NCBI RefSeq assembly: GCF_011751765.2
Contig: NZ_CP061169.1
Coordinates: forward strand, 372,001-436,000
Length of the DNA stretch: 64,000 bases
DNA from: Paramicrobacterium chengjingii
GTDB lineage: Bacteria > Actinomycetota > Actinomycetes > Actinomycetales > Microbacteriaceae
Direction: 5' to 3'
Shown: piece by piece, positions 42,845-52,800 of the stretch
Layout: each line of letters starts with the position of its first letter
How positions within the stretch are numbered: position 1 is the first letter of the stretch
Notes under the pieces: generated by a model
Databases searched by the model: none
The model's input: the letters and a program-made list of their open reading frames with translations, nothing else
Told to the model about the DNA's origin: nothing
Program-made: the position numbers and the translations under genes

Positions 42845-43900
42845 CTAGAAGTCGAAATCGTCGATGTTGTCTGCGGTGAAGACGAACGGATCGCCGAGGG
42901 TGATGACGCCGTCAGCGCCCACCGTGTACGAAGTCTCGTCTGTGCTCAGCCCTTCGACCGAGAAAGAGTCACCTTCTTCGCCGGTGATGTCGCCGTCGAT
43001 CAGCGCCTTGGCCGCGAAGGCGGCGAGGATGCCGAGGTCTTCGGGGTTCCACAGAGCGAACGAGGTGACGGTGCCGTCTTCGACATACTCACGCATGTCG
43101 TTCGGGGTGCCGAGGCCGGTCAGTGCGACCTCGCCCTTGAAGTCCGATGTCGAGAGGTAGCGAGCGGCCGCCGCGATGCCGACCGTCGTGGGAGAGATGA
43201 TGCCCTTGAGGTCGGGGTAGGTGGAGAGCAGCGCCTCTGTCTTGTCGAACGATGTCTGGTCGTCGTCGTTGCCGTACACGGTGTCGACGAGCTCGATGTC
43301 AGGGTAGTCCGAGTCGAGGTACGTCTTCATCTCTTCGATCCAGGCGTTCTGGTTCGTCGCGTTGGCGGCGGCAGACAGAATCGCGATCTGGCCCTCGCCG
43401 TCGATCTGCTCGGCGATCAGATCGACCTGCTTCTTCGCGATCAGTTCGGCGTTTGATGCCGAGACGTAGAGATCACGGCACTCGGGATCAACGTCGGAAT
43501 CGAAGGTGACGACGGCGACGCCGGCATCCCGTGCCTCGCCAAGAGCATCGCAGAGCGCATTGGGATCGTTTGCCGAAAGCACGATGGCATCGACGCTCTG
43601 CTGTGTGAGCGTATTGATGTATGTCACCTGACCATCGGCCGTCGCTTCTGTCGGCCCGACCTCCTTGTACGTTCCGCCGAAGCCTTCGATGGCGGATTTG
43701 CCCGCGGCGTCAGACGCTTCGAAGTACGGGTTGCCGAGGCTCTTCGGCAAGAACGCGATGTCGTAGGAGTCACCTCCGCCGTCACCGCCGCCGTCGGACT
43801 CTCCGCCGCTGGCGGAACAGGCGGTCGCCGTGAGTGACACTCCGAGGGCAAGAGCGACAAGCGCCATTCCCGATCGGGAGCGTTTTCTGAACAACGTCAT
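42845..43900 (-). CDS. rhaS: Rhamnose ABC transporter substrate-binding lipoprotein
   Basis: This 351-aa protein has a lipoprotein signal (GVSLTATAC, Cys28) and a periplasmic-binding-protein type I fold (DIAFLPKSLGNPYFEASDAAGKS, then DAIVLSANDPNAL and VVTFDSDVDP). The sequence pattern is that of RhaS sugar-binding proteins. It presents L-rhamnose to the permeases RhaP/RhaQ. It is encoded downstream of rhaQ, and a strong hairpin follows its stop. Confidence 0.93.
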   Translation of the reverse strand: MTLFRKRSRSGMALVALALGVSLTATACSASGGESDGGGDGGGDSYDIAFLPKSLGNPYFEASDAAGKSAIEGFGGTYKEVGPTEATADGQVTYINTLTQQSVDAIVLSANDPNALCDALGEARDAGVAVVTFDSDVDPECRDLYVSASNAELIAKKQVDLIAEQIDGEGQIAILSAAANATNQNAWIEEMKTYLDSDYPDIELVDTVYGNDDDQTSFDKTEALLSTYPDLKGIISPTTVGIAAAARYLSTSDFKGEVALTGLGTPNDMREYVEDGTVTSFALWNPEDLGILAAFAAKALIDGDITGEEGDSFSVEGLSTDETSYTVGADGVITLGDPFVFTADNIDDFDF

Positions 43901-43941
43901 TGTTCGTCCTTCTTTCTGTGTTGTGCAGGGGTGGAGCAGGG

Positions 43942-44982
43942 TCAGGATGCCGCGGCAGCACGCCGTCGCTCGGCGAAGCGCTTTAAGGCGGTGATGATTG
44001 AGGGAACGATCACAGACACGACAAGAAGCAGACCCGTCGCGACGTTGATCACATCGGAGGAGACGTCGGCGAGGCGAAGTGCGCTGCGCAGTGCGCCGAT
44101 CACGAGAACGCCGGCGATGACGCCGACGAGTGAACCTCGGCCGCCGAAAATAGAGACGCCTCCGACGAGCACTGCCGCAACGACGACGAGTTCGAGTCCC
44201 ATGGCGTTGTCACCCCGCGCGGAGTCGTAGCGAAACGTCCAGAAGGCGCCGGCCAGTGCCGACACCGTGCCGCTCGCCACGAAGAACCAGAACTTGAGAC
44301 GTCCGGCATCGATGCCGGAAAACGCGGATGCTTCCTTGTTGAGACCGATCGCGTAGGTACTGCGTCCGACCCCTGTTGCGTGCAGAATCACGATCGCGAT
44401 GATCGCGAGCACGATGAACACGACAAGCACGGTCGGAATCGCGGTGCCGCGCCCGAAGAGACGTTCCTTCACCAGATCGGTGAAAACATCGGGGAACCCG
44501 GTTACGGCCGTTGTGCCGAGAATTCCGACGGCGATTCCCCGGTAGAGCGCGAGCGATCCGATCGTCACGGCGAGAGACGGGAGGCCCACCGTCGTCACGA
44601 GAAACCCGTTGAGTGCTCCGCCGATTACGCCGACGACCATCGCCGCGGCGATCGCGACGGGTACAGGAACTCCCGCCTGGTACAGGGCACCGATCGTCAC
44701 GCTCGACAGGCCGACCATGCTTGCAACAGACAGGTCGATCTCACCGGTGATGATGACGAACGTCATCGGCAGCGCTATGAGAAGAACGGGGAAGACGTCG
44801 AGGATCAGAAAGTAGAGCGTGTTCGGGGTGTTGAAGTTGTCGACGCTGGCCGCGGCGATGATCCACACGATGATGAGCAGGGCGATGATCGCCGCTGACC
44901 GCCCGAAGAGGAGCGTGCGCAGGCGTGACGTCAGCGGAGGGGCTTCTGGCCCCGTCGTCGTCTTCTCGAGTGTGCGCGTCAT
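43942..44982 (-). CDS. rhaQ: Rhamnose ABC transporter permease
   Basis: This 346-aa protein has eight to ten membrane segments. The CUT2-permease stretch ITGEIDLSVASMVGLSS (near residue 80) and AFSGIDAGRLKFWFFVASGTVSALAG (near residue 226) are typical of ribose/rhamnose-type permeases. Its ATG at 44982 overlaps the rhaP stop (ATGA). P and Q labels follow gene order and are not certain. Confidence 0.92.
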   Translation of the reverse strand: MTRTLEKTTTGPEAPPLTSRLRTLLFGRSAAIIALLIIVWIIAAASVDNFNTPNTLYFLILDVFPVLLIALPMTFVIITGEIDLSVASMVGLSSVTIGALYQAGVPVPVAIAAAMVVGVIGGALNGFLVTTVGLPSLAVTIGSLALYRGIAVGILGTTAVTGFPDVFTDLVKERLFGRGTAIPTVLVVFIVLAIIAIVILHATGVGRSTYAIGLNKEASAFSGIDAGRLKFWFFVASGTVSALAGAFWTFRYDSARGDNAMGLELVVVAAVLVGGVSIFGGRGSLVGVIAGVLVIGALRSALRLADVSSDVINVATGLLLVVSVIVPSIITALKRFAERRRAAAAS

Positions 44983-46007
44983 GAGCTGACTCCTTCGCGA
45001 TCGGCGGAGGGGGTTTGTCGTTCTCGTGCCAGTGCCCGCTGTGTGCGCTGATACAGCACGCGATCGAGAACGATGGCGCCGATGATGAGCGCGCCGACGA
45101 CGGCCTGCTGCCAGAAGTCTTGAATGCCGACGGTGGGAAGCGCCCGGTTGATGGTGGACAGCAGCACGGCTCCGATGGCGGCTCCCAGCACCGTTCCGCT
45201 TCCGCCGAAGATCGCGACGCCGCCGATGACGGCCGCAGCAACGGAGTCGAGTTCCATACCCGTTCCTGCCGTTGCGCTCACCGTCGCGTAGCGTGCCGCA
45301 TACATCACGCCCGCGATGCCCGACAGTGTTCCTGAGATGACGAACGTTCCAAAAACGCGGCGTGCAACGGGAAGACCGTAGAGCTCTGCGGCATCCGGAT
45401 TCGACCCGATCGCGTACAGATCGCGGCCTGAGCGCGTGTAGCCGAGGTAATAGGCGAGCACGGCGAACGCGATGAGAGCGATGACGGTGAGCCACGGGAT
45501 GCCGAAGAGCGATCCGGTGCCGATCGCCGTAAAGTCGCGTGGCAGGTCAGAGGCGTTGATGCGCGTGGAGCCGGCCCACGCGATGTCGATGCCGCGGTAG
45601 ATGTAGAGCGTGCCCAGCGTGATGACGAGCGCGGGAACTTTCGCGACGCTCACGAGCAGACCATTGATGACGCCGAGCGCCGTGCCGAGCAGCACGCCGA
45701 GAACGATCACGAGAATTGTGGGTGCTCCGGGCCAGTCCGTGAACATGCGACCTGTTGCGTAGGCGGAGAGGCCGAGGACTGCGCTTACCGACAGGTCGAT
45801 GTTTCGCGTAATGATCACGACGGCCTGCGCGATCGCAAGCAGAACGAGAATCGAGGGCGTCAGGAGGAGATTGCGGAATCCATCTGAGCCGAATGCGAAG
45901 TTCGAATTGAAGAGTGTGGCGATGACGACGACGACGATCACGGCGAGTGCGACGCTCGTCTCACGTCGTTTGATGAGTGCGCTCAGGCGTGACGCTGTGG
46001 CGTTCAT
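44979..46007 (-). CDS. rhaP: Rhamnose ABC transporter permease
   Basis: This 342-aa CUT2 permease has the motif [21 protein letters not shown] near residue 66 and [26 protein letters not shown] near residue 206. Its ATG overlaps the rhaT stop by four bases, and its stop overlaps rhaQ by four bases, so the three genes are coupled. With rhaQ it forms the membrane channel of the rhamnose importer. Confidence 0.93.
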   Translation of the reverse strand: MNATASRLSALIKRRETSVALAVIVVVVIATLFNSNFAFGSDGFRNLLLTPSILVLLAIAQAVVIITRNIDLSVSAVLGLSAYATGRMFTDWPGAPTILVIVLGVLLGTALGVINGLLVSVAKVPALVITLGTLYIYRGIDIAWAGSTRINASDLPRDFTAIGTGSLFGIPWLTVIALIAFAVLAYYLGYTRSGRDLYAIGSNPDAAELYGLPVARRVFGTFVISGTLSGIAGVMYAARYATVSATAGTGMELDSVAAAVIGGVAIFGGSGTVLGAAIGAVLLSTINRALPTVGIQDFWQQAVVGALIIGAIVLDRVLYQRTQRALARERQTPSADREGVSS

Positions 46008-47518
46008 GCGGCATCTCCCGTTCGGGTCGCTGCGGTCATGACGGTCTCTGATGTCGCCTCGTCGCGCGTGAGTTCAGCGGTGAGGCGCCCCTCGCGCACA
46101 ACAAGCACGCGGTCGCTCATGCCAAGCACTTCGGGCAGTTCGGACGAGATCATGAGTATTGCCATTCCCTGCTGGGCAAGCTCGTCGAGAAGTCTGTGCA
46201 CTTCAGCTTTCGTACCGACGTCGATTCCACGGGTCGGCTCATCGACAATGAGCAGTCGGGGGTTCGTTTCGAGCCATTTCGCGAGAACCACCTTCTGCTG
46301 GTTTCCTCCCGACATCGTGCGCGCCTCGCTGTCGAGGTCACCTGCTTTGACGCGCAGCTTTGCCGCGCCCTCACGAGCACTGTCGTATTCGCGCTTGCTC
46401 GACATCAGACCCCACTTGGCGAGGGTGCGTCTGATCACGAGCGTCATGTTTCGCGCAATCGACATATCGACGATAAGGCCCTGCTGGCGGCGGTCTTCGG
46501 GCACGAGGCCGATGCCTGCGCTGATCGCTTTGCGCGGGTTACCCTTCGCCAGCGACGTGCCATCGACGCGAATAGCGCCCTCGGTGTAACTGTCGATGCC
46601 GAAGATGGCACGTGCGATCTCGCTGCGACCGGCGCCGACGAGTCCTGCGAGCCCCACGATCTCGCGCTCGCGAACGGTGAAGCTCACATCGGAGAACACT
46701 CCGGGCGAGGTCAGGCCGTCGACTGAGAGCACAACGTCGCCTGCCTCGATGCCCTCCGTTTTCGGGAATAGTGTGTCGACGTCGCGCCCGACCATGCGGG
46801 TCACGATCTCGGCCGACGTGACCGAATCGATGCTGTGGGTCGAGACGTAGGTGCCGTCGCGCATCACCGTGACTGTGTCGCAAAGATCGAAGATCTCGTC
46901 GAATCGATGCGAGATGAACACGATGCCTCGGCCCTCGTCGCGCAGAGCGCGCGCGATGGTGAAGAGGCGAGTCACCTCGACACCGCTCAGTGCTGCTGTC
47001 GGCTCATCCATCACGAGAACTCGGGCGTCGAGCGAGATCGCCTTGGCGATCTCGAGCACTTGCTGGTCGGCGATGGAAAGCCCGAGTGCAGGTCGCGCGG
47101 GGTCAATGGAGACGCCGAGACGGTCAAACAGCTGTGCTGTCTCGTCGTTCATTGTGCGGCGATCGATGGCCCCCGCGGCTCGCACGGGGTGACGCCCCAT
47201 AAACACGTTCTCGGCAACCGAGAGGTCGGGGAAGAGTGTCGGCTCTTGGTAGATGACGGCGATTCCCGCGTTCTTCGCCTCTGCCGTTGAGGCAAAATCG
47301 ACGCTCTCGCCCGCCAACGTCATGGCCCCCGAGTCTCGGCGGTGCACGCCGGCGATCACCTTGACGAGTGTCGACTTGCCTGCGCCGTTCTCGCCGACGA
47401 GCGCGTGGATTGAGCCGGGGACGAGCGTCAAGCTGCCTGCATCGAGGGCGACGACCGACCCGAAGGTCTTTCGCACGTCGCGCAGCTCGAGAATTGCAGG
47501 GGTGTCAGGGATCGACAT
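46004..47518 (-). CDS. rhaT: Rhamnose ABC transporter ATP-binding protein
   Basis: This 504-aa protein has two ABC modules, as usual for CUT2 importers. The first has Walker [10 protein letters not shown] at residues about 38-46, a degenerate signature ([16 protein letters not shown]) and Walker [12 protein letters not shown]. The second has a degenerate Walker A (GLVGAGRSE, near 287) with signature [15 protein letters not shown] and Walker [13 protein letters not shown]. It powers rhamnose uptake and is the first gene of the seven-gene rha operon. Confidence 0.95.
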   Translation of the reverse strand: MSIPDTPAILELRDVRKTFGSVVALDAGSLTLVPGSIHALVGENGAGKSTLVKVIAGVHRRDSGAMTLAGESVDFASTAEAKNAGIAVIYQEPTLFPDLSVAENVFMGRHPVRAAGAIDRRTMNDETAQLFDRLGVSIDPARPALGLSIADQQVLEIAKAISLDARVLVMDEPTAALSGVEVTRLFTIARALRDEGRGIVFISHRFDEIFDLCDTVTVMRDGTYVSTHSIDSVTSAEIVTRMVGRDVDTLFPKTEGIEAGDVVLSVDGLTSPGVFSDVSFTVREREIVGLAGLVGAGRSEIARAIFGIDSYTEGAIRVDGTSLAKGNPRKAISAGIGLVPEDRRQQGLIVDMSIARNMTLVIRRTLAKWGLMSSKREYDSAREGAAKLRVKAGDLDSEARTMSGGNQQKVVLAKWLETNPRLLIVDEPTRGIDVGTKAEVHRLLDELAQQGMAILMISSELPEVLGMSDRVLVVREGRLTAELTRDEATSETVMTAATRTGDAA

Positions 47519-47543
47519 TGATCGGGCTCCGAAGGGTAGGCAA

Positions 47544-47596
47544 TGAATCGTTTCAGGGGTGCAATTAGACTAGATACGCGTCTATGCAGATGTCAA
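47544..47596 (-). promoter_or_regulatory. Promoter and LacI operator of the rha operon
   Basis: On the minus strand TTGACA (47596-47591) and TAGTCT (47572-47567) are spaced by 18 bases. A near-palindrome TGAAACGATTCA (minus; TGAATCGTTTCA on +, 47544-47555) lies just after the -10 box and 26-37 bases above the rhaT start. Position over the transcription start is ideal for repression. Confidence 0.72.
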
Positions 47597-47621
47597 GGCA
47601 GAATGGCACATGTTGTGGGTA

Positions 47622-47633
47622 TGAGACGTTTCA
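47622..47633. promoter_or_regulatory. Second LacI operator, towards lacI gene 1
   Basis: TGAGACGTTTCA is one change from TGAAACGTTTCA. It lies 78 bp centre to centre from the first site and 43-54 bases above the ATG of the LacI gene at 47676, which fits looping or autoregulation. Confidence 0.65.
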
Positions 47634-47675
47634 CTCACCCGTGTATGCTGGCGGCAGTCACAATGGGAGGCCCGA

Positions 47676-48689
47676 ATGGCAGCGAGTGTTCGCGACGTCG
47701 CCGATAGGGCCGGCGTGTCCGTCGGCACGGTGTCTAATGTGCTGAATCGCCCCGAGCGGGTAGCGCCGACTACCGTCAAACGCGTCACAACGGCGATCGC
47801 CGACCTTGGCTTTGTGCGCAACGATGCCGCGCGCCAGCTGCGCGCGGGCCATAGCCGCAGTATTGGGCTCTCGGTTCTCGACATCGGGAATCCCTTCTTC
47901 ACCGACATCGCTCGAGGTGCTGAAGATCGCGCTCGCGAAGCTGGGCTTTCTGTTCTGCTCGCCAACAGCGACGAGGACTCGAGCCGCGAATCGGAGCACC
48001 TCGACCTCTTCGCAGAGCAGCGCGTCTTCGGCATCCTGCTAACTCCCGTTGGAGCACGGCCCGAAAGACTCGAGTCGCTTCGTCGGCAAGGGACCCCGAC
48101 GGTGCTCGTCGACCGGCAGACTGACAGCGATGACTTCTCGTCGGTTGCCGTCGACGACGTCGCGGGCGGATACATGGCCGTGAAGCATCTGCTCGACATC
48201 GGCAGACGACGCATCGTTTTCGTTGGGGGCCCGGCGCGAATTCGACAGGTTGCCGATCGCCTCGAGGGTGCGCAGAAAGCGGTCGCCGACGTGAGCGATG
48301 CCACGCTCGACGTGGTTCTGCAGGATTCTCTGTCTGTGCTGCAGGGGAGGGCCGCGGGCGAGAGACTGAGCTCTCGCCCCGCGTTGAATCGCCCGGATGC
48401 GGTCTTCGCGGCGAACGATCTGCTGGCGATGGGGCTGCTTCAAGCATTCGCAATGCTCGGCAGCATCCGGGTTCCTGATGACGTCGCACTGATCGGCTAC
48501 GACGATATCGACTTCACGCGAGCCTCCGTTGTGCCGCTTTCGTCAATCAGGCAGCCGAGCCACGAAATCGGGCACTCCGCTGTCGACCTTTTGGTGCGCG
48601 AGAACGACGGGGCGTCTGATTTCGCGCATGAGCAGATCGTCTTTCAGCCGGAGCTTGTTGTGCGCGAATCGACGCACCGCGAGAGCTGA
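47676..48689 (+). CDS. LacI-family repressor 1 (probable rhamnose regulator)
   Basis: This 337-aa protein has an N-terminal HTH (VRDVADRAGVSVGTVSNVLN, about residues 5-24) with hinge helix AARQLRAGHSRSIG, then a PBP-type ligand domain (GNPFFTDIARGAEDRAREAG, GYDDIDFTRASVVPLSSIRQP). The ATG is preceded by GGGAGG. It is divergent from the rha operon, and TGAnnCGTTTCA sites lie between. Rhamnose or a derivative is the likely inducer. Confidence 0.92.
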   Translation: MAASVRDVADRAGVSVGTVSNVLNRPERVAPTTVKRVTTAIADLGFVRNDAARQLRAGHSRSIGLSVLDIGNPFFTDIARGAEDRAREAGLSVLLANSDEDSSRESEHLDLFAEQRVFGILLTPVGARPERLESLRRQGTPTVLVDRQTDSDDFSSVAVDDVAGGYMAVKHLLDIGRRRIVFVGGPARIRQVADRLEGAQKAVADVSDATLDVVLQDSLSVLQGRAAGERLSSRPALNRPDAVFAANDLLAMGLLQAFAMLGSIRVPDDVALIGYDDIDFTRASVVPLSSIRQPSHEIGHSAVDLLVRENDGASDFAHEQIVFQPELVVRESTHRES

Positions 48690-48795
48690 TCTGGGCAGAC
48701 GTGCGAATTGGCACGTTCGAGGGGATGGCGTCAGCTCGATCGCGCACGCATACCTATGATGGTTTGAGCGCATCGCGCGAGAAGGTGAGGGCAAC

Positions 48796-49800
48796 GTGGT
48801 CCGTCCGGTCGGGATTCGAGAAGTGGCCGAACGGGCGATGGTGTCTGTCGGCACTGTGTCCAACGTGCTGAACAAGCCCGACGTCGTTTCGACAAAGACG
48901 CTGGAACGAGTGCTAGCGACAATGGACGAACTCGGCTTCGTGCGAAACGACCTGGCTCGCCAACTAAAAATGGGTGGCGGCACGACGCTTGGAATGATTG
49001 TGCTTAACGTGGCCAACCCCTTCTTTGGTGACCTGGCGCACGCATGCGAGAGCGCGGCAGAAGCACGCGGCCACACGGTGATTTTCGGTAGCAGTGACCA
49101 ACTTGCTGGACGCGAGGATCGCTACATCGATCTTTTCGAGGAACAGCGCGTTCGTGGCATGATCATCGCTCCGCTCGACGGGTCAACCGAGCGGATTGAG
49201 CGATTGATTCGTCGCGGCATGCCGGTTGTTCTGTTCGATATTCATGCAGGCACAGGCGATTTTTGTTCTGTCGCGATGGATGGCTCTGAGGGTGGCTACC
49301 TTGCGACGCGACACCTCCTCGAGGCTGGACGACGACGAATCGCGTTCCTCGGTGGACCCCTCCACCAGGTCGCGGATCGATGGGACGGCGCGCTGAAGGC
49401 CGTCGACGAATTCGACGGAGCGGTACTGACACATATCGACACCGTCGACCAGACGATTGCTGATGGGCGGGCAATCGGCGACCGGCTGGCAGCCATGGAT
49501 CCGGAGTCTCGACCGGACGCGGTGTTTGGGGCAAACGATCTGCTCGCGCTCGGCCTTATGCAGTCCCTCGTCATAGCGGATGGAATCGAAGTTCCGCGCG
49601 ATATCGCCATCGTGGGTTACGACGATATCGACTACGCAGCATCAGCGATCGTGCCGCTGACAACCGTGCGTCAGCCGAAGGAAGCTCTGGCTCACGAGGC
49701 GGTTCGGCTGGTGCTTGACCATGCAGCATCCGGTACCTCGCATGTTCACGAGCACTCACTGCTCCCACCTGAGCTGGTGGTCAGAGCAAGTACTGTCTAA
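48796..49800 (+). CDS. LacI-family repressor 2 (paralogue)
   Basis: This 334-aa protein starts at a GTG. Its HTH (IREVAERAMVSVGTVSNVLN) has the same recognition helix SVGTVSNVLN as repressor 1, and the same length and hinge layout (LARQLKMGGG), so the two probably bind the same or very similar operators. The ligand domain differs moderately. It lies 106 bp downstream of repressor 1 in the same orientation and convergent with a GH78 gene. Confidence 0.92.
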   Translation: MVRPVGIREVAERAMVSVGTVSNVLNKPDVVSTKTLERVLATMDELGFVRNDLARQLKMGGGTTLGMIVLNVANPFFGDLAHACESAAEARGHTVIFGSSDQLAGREDRYIDLFEEQRVRGMIIAPLDGSTERIERLIRRGMPVVLFDIHAGTGDFCSVAMDGSEGGYLATRHLLEAGRRRIAFLGGPLHQVADRWDGALKAVDEFDGAVLTHIDTVDQTIADGRAIGDRLAAMDPESRPDAVFGANDLLALGLMQSLVIADGIEVPRDIAIVGYDDIDYAASAIVPLTTVRQPKEALAHEAVRLVLDHAASGTSHVHEHSLLPPELVVRASTV

Positions 49801-49825
49801 GCTGCACCTTTACTCTTCAGCGTGT

Positions 49826-52800
49826 TCACCAGGTTCGGCCAACTGTGCTGAAGCCTGTTTCTCCGAGCTGGAAGGCCAGCGGAACGTCATCGTCGGCCGC
49901 CCATGAGTATGCAGTTTCTGGCTGTTCTCGCACGCGCACGCCAACTTCTACTGAAGCGATCGTGGTGGACGCGGAAAGGCGAGTCACATCAACACTCACT
50001 CGATTCCACCCGGCGGGCCAGATGGTGCCGACTCCTCGAGCGATGCTCCCGTCGGCGCCGTTGACGATGATGAAGGACTCCATGGCGCGGGCAGGATTCT
50101 TGAGGCAGAGATCGAGCATTGCATAGACAAACCTCGCTTTTCGTCGATCTGCGCCGACGCCGACGACGACTGGGAATCGGGCAGATAATTGTGTTCCTGG
50201 CCCGACGGCAGTAGCTGGGGTGCGGCGAGTTCCTTGCACGAGAGCGACAGGGCCTTCGGGCTGTTCGTGCGGAACCGGCATGCAGTGCAGTCCGGCGGGC
50301 ATTGTGGCGATGGGCAAAGCATCAATGGCGGTGAGTGAATCGGCGGCAAGAGCCCTCGACAGCCAGTCGCGTTCGCCGACAACATCCGGTGACGGGTCCG
50401 GTCGATAGGGAGAGTGCCACGACGACTCGTTCCGCAATGCCGAGCTCTGCGCTCTTCTCTTGATTGTGAATCGTCGGGTGTGCGTACCCGCTCGCAGAAC
50501 TTCTTCGTTGCGACCAGCGAGTCGCAACACAGCTTCGGCCGAGACAGGAACAGTAAGCTCAATGGCTCCTTCGCGTCCATCGAGCCAGTAGCGCACATGA
50601 ATCTTGCCTCGGACCGTGTGGGTTGTGAGCGACAGCGTGTCGATGCCTGTGACAAATTGTGGCTCGACAGCGAAACGCGACCACCCAGCTCGCACCGGGC
50701 GCACGCCCGCAAGCCACTGCCACGCCCAGCCCGCGACGGGGCCACCGAGACCGATATGGTCGAGCGACCCGGTTCCGGTGTTTCCCGGGTCGATCCACCA
50801 GCACTCCCAGAACGTGCCTGGTCCGTGATGGAGCATCGCTCCGATCCCTGGCTCGGCTGATTGATGGAGCGAGTCGAAAATCGACTGCGAATGATCCGTC
50901 CGAGCGAGCGCCCTCACTGTCGTGCGCGTCGTGGCAAAGCCCGAGGTCAGGCGGTCTCCTCGTGCAGAGACATCTTCAGCTATACGATCGGCCGCGCGGG
51001 ATGCCGCGGCCCCTGAGAGCACGGCTGACTCGACGGCAATCGCATTCGCTGCCTGTGTGCCGTTTCCGAACACGTCACGATCAGCATCGTAAAACGCGGC
51101 GCGTGCCGCCCGGCGCAACCCATCGGCTTGTTCTCGCCTGATTGCCGCCGCAGCCGAATCTCCGGTGTCCTCTTCAAGCAGGGCGAGCGACTCGAGACAA
51201 TCGATCACCGCGCCAGTGTGGTGCAGCGGCGGCGGAGTCTGTGTAAGTGCAAGCCAGTCGGATCCGTAACTGTGGGGAGCCATGTCGATGACCCCGTCGT
51301 CGCCACGCAGCATCCATTGATAGTCTGCCCAATCTCGCAGGGCAGGAAGGGTCTCGCGCACTACTCTCTCGTCGCCGTAATGCAGCCAATGATTGAGGAG
51401 CACCCGTTGGAGCGCGCCGCCCCAGACTGGATCCGGACTGATCCGGGGCCGTCTGATGTCGGGAGAGATCGCCGGGATGCTGCCGTCAGACTGTTGGCTC
51501 GTGCGCAGATCGGCGAGCCATTTCGTGAAGAAAGCCTGCATGTCAAAAGCAGAGAATGAGAACTCGGCCGCCGAAGCCGTATCTCCGGTCCACCCAGATT
51601 GCTCACGGGTGGGGCAGTCCTCAGGAATTCCGTGCAGATTGTTGAGCAGAGTCCGCTGTGCAGTGAGCGAGAGTGCGGCTACGCGTGAATCATCGGTCTT
51701 GAGCTCGCTGATGCTTTCAAGATCCGAGTGAAGACTCCATGCTTCAACTCGTAGCTGGGCGTCGGAGGGAAGGCCGAGAATCTCGACGTAACGAAAGCCG
51801 TGATAGGCGAACCATGGCTCACAAATGGCGTGCGGGAATGGTCCGGCGAGGTACTCGACAACCTGCCGCACACGACCATTGTCGAACGGCATCGTGAGGT
51901 TCGTCGTGTCGAGTCGGCCGTTTTCGTCGAGATGCTCGCCATGAATCACTCTCACGATGGCGTCCGGCGGAAGCGGCGACAAGAGAGTGATTCTCGTTCT
52001 GCCGGCGATATTCGTTCCGACGTCGTAGACGCGACTCGTGGCCGAGCGGGTGACTTCTGTCACAGCCTGCGGTGAGACGCGATGAACGGCAGGGGACGGA
52101 TCAGGGGTAACGATTGCCGGTGGTGTGGTGAACGATGACGGGGCTGTGTTCGCCTCGCATACGCACAGCGCATCCGACGTATCGAAATCGATCTCCTCGA
52201 CTGTCCTTTCGTGTCGCTCGAGGTAGAAAGGCTCATCGTGTGTGATTTCGCTGGCAGCGGCGGTCATCTCCGGGCCGGTGCCAGCGCGGATGATGGTGCC
52301 GTCAGCCGCGTGCGCGACGAGCTCTCCCAGCAGTCGTGGATCTTCGCCAGAGCGCGCCCATTCGCCCAAACCGAGCGCGAAGTCGATGGAATTCTCTCCG
52401 GCGATGACGAGGTCGGTAACGTCGTAGCTTCTATACAGTGCCCGACAGAGATCGGTTCGCGACGGATCTGCGCAGTCGGCGTTCACAGCAACTCCGTTGA
52501 CGGATGCCCGTACAAGCCCCTGGGCAGTGAGGTGGAGTCGAGCCCGCTCGATTGTGCCGTCAAGGTGCATTCTGCGGCGCAGCACAGTGAGCGGCGGGTG
52601 AGATACCCAGCGCGCACTCCAATCGTCGAGCGTCCACGGGCCCGTCTCGAAGCGCGATGGTTCAGCCCACTCTGACCATTCGCCCGTTTCATCTCGCACC
52701 TGAACGGTCCAGGCATACAGCTCATGGGCGTCAAGCTCAGTGTCGAGTTCTACGAAAGGATCACTGGACTCGACGGCGCCGCTATCGAAGAGGTGTGGGC

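Noticed and set aside
46004..47518. Second ABC module of RhaT as a broken domain, because its Walker A is degenerate
   Set aside because: CUT2-type ATPases normally have one degenerate module, so this is a family trait.
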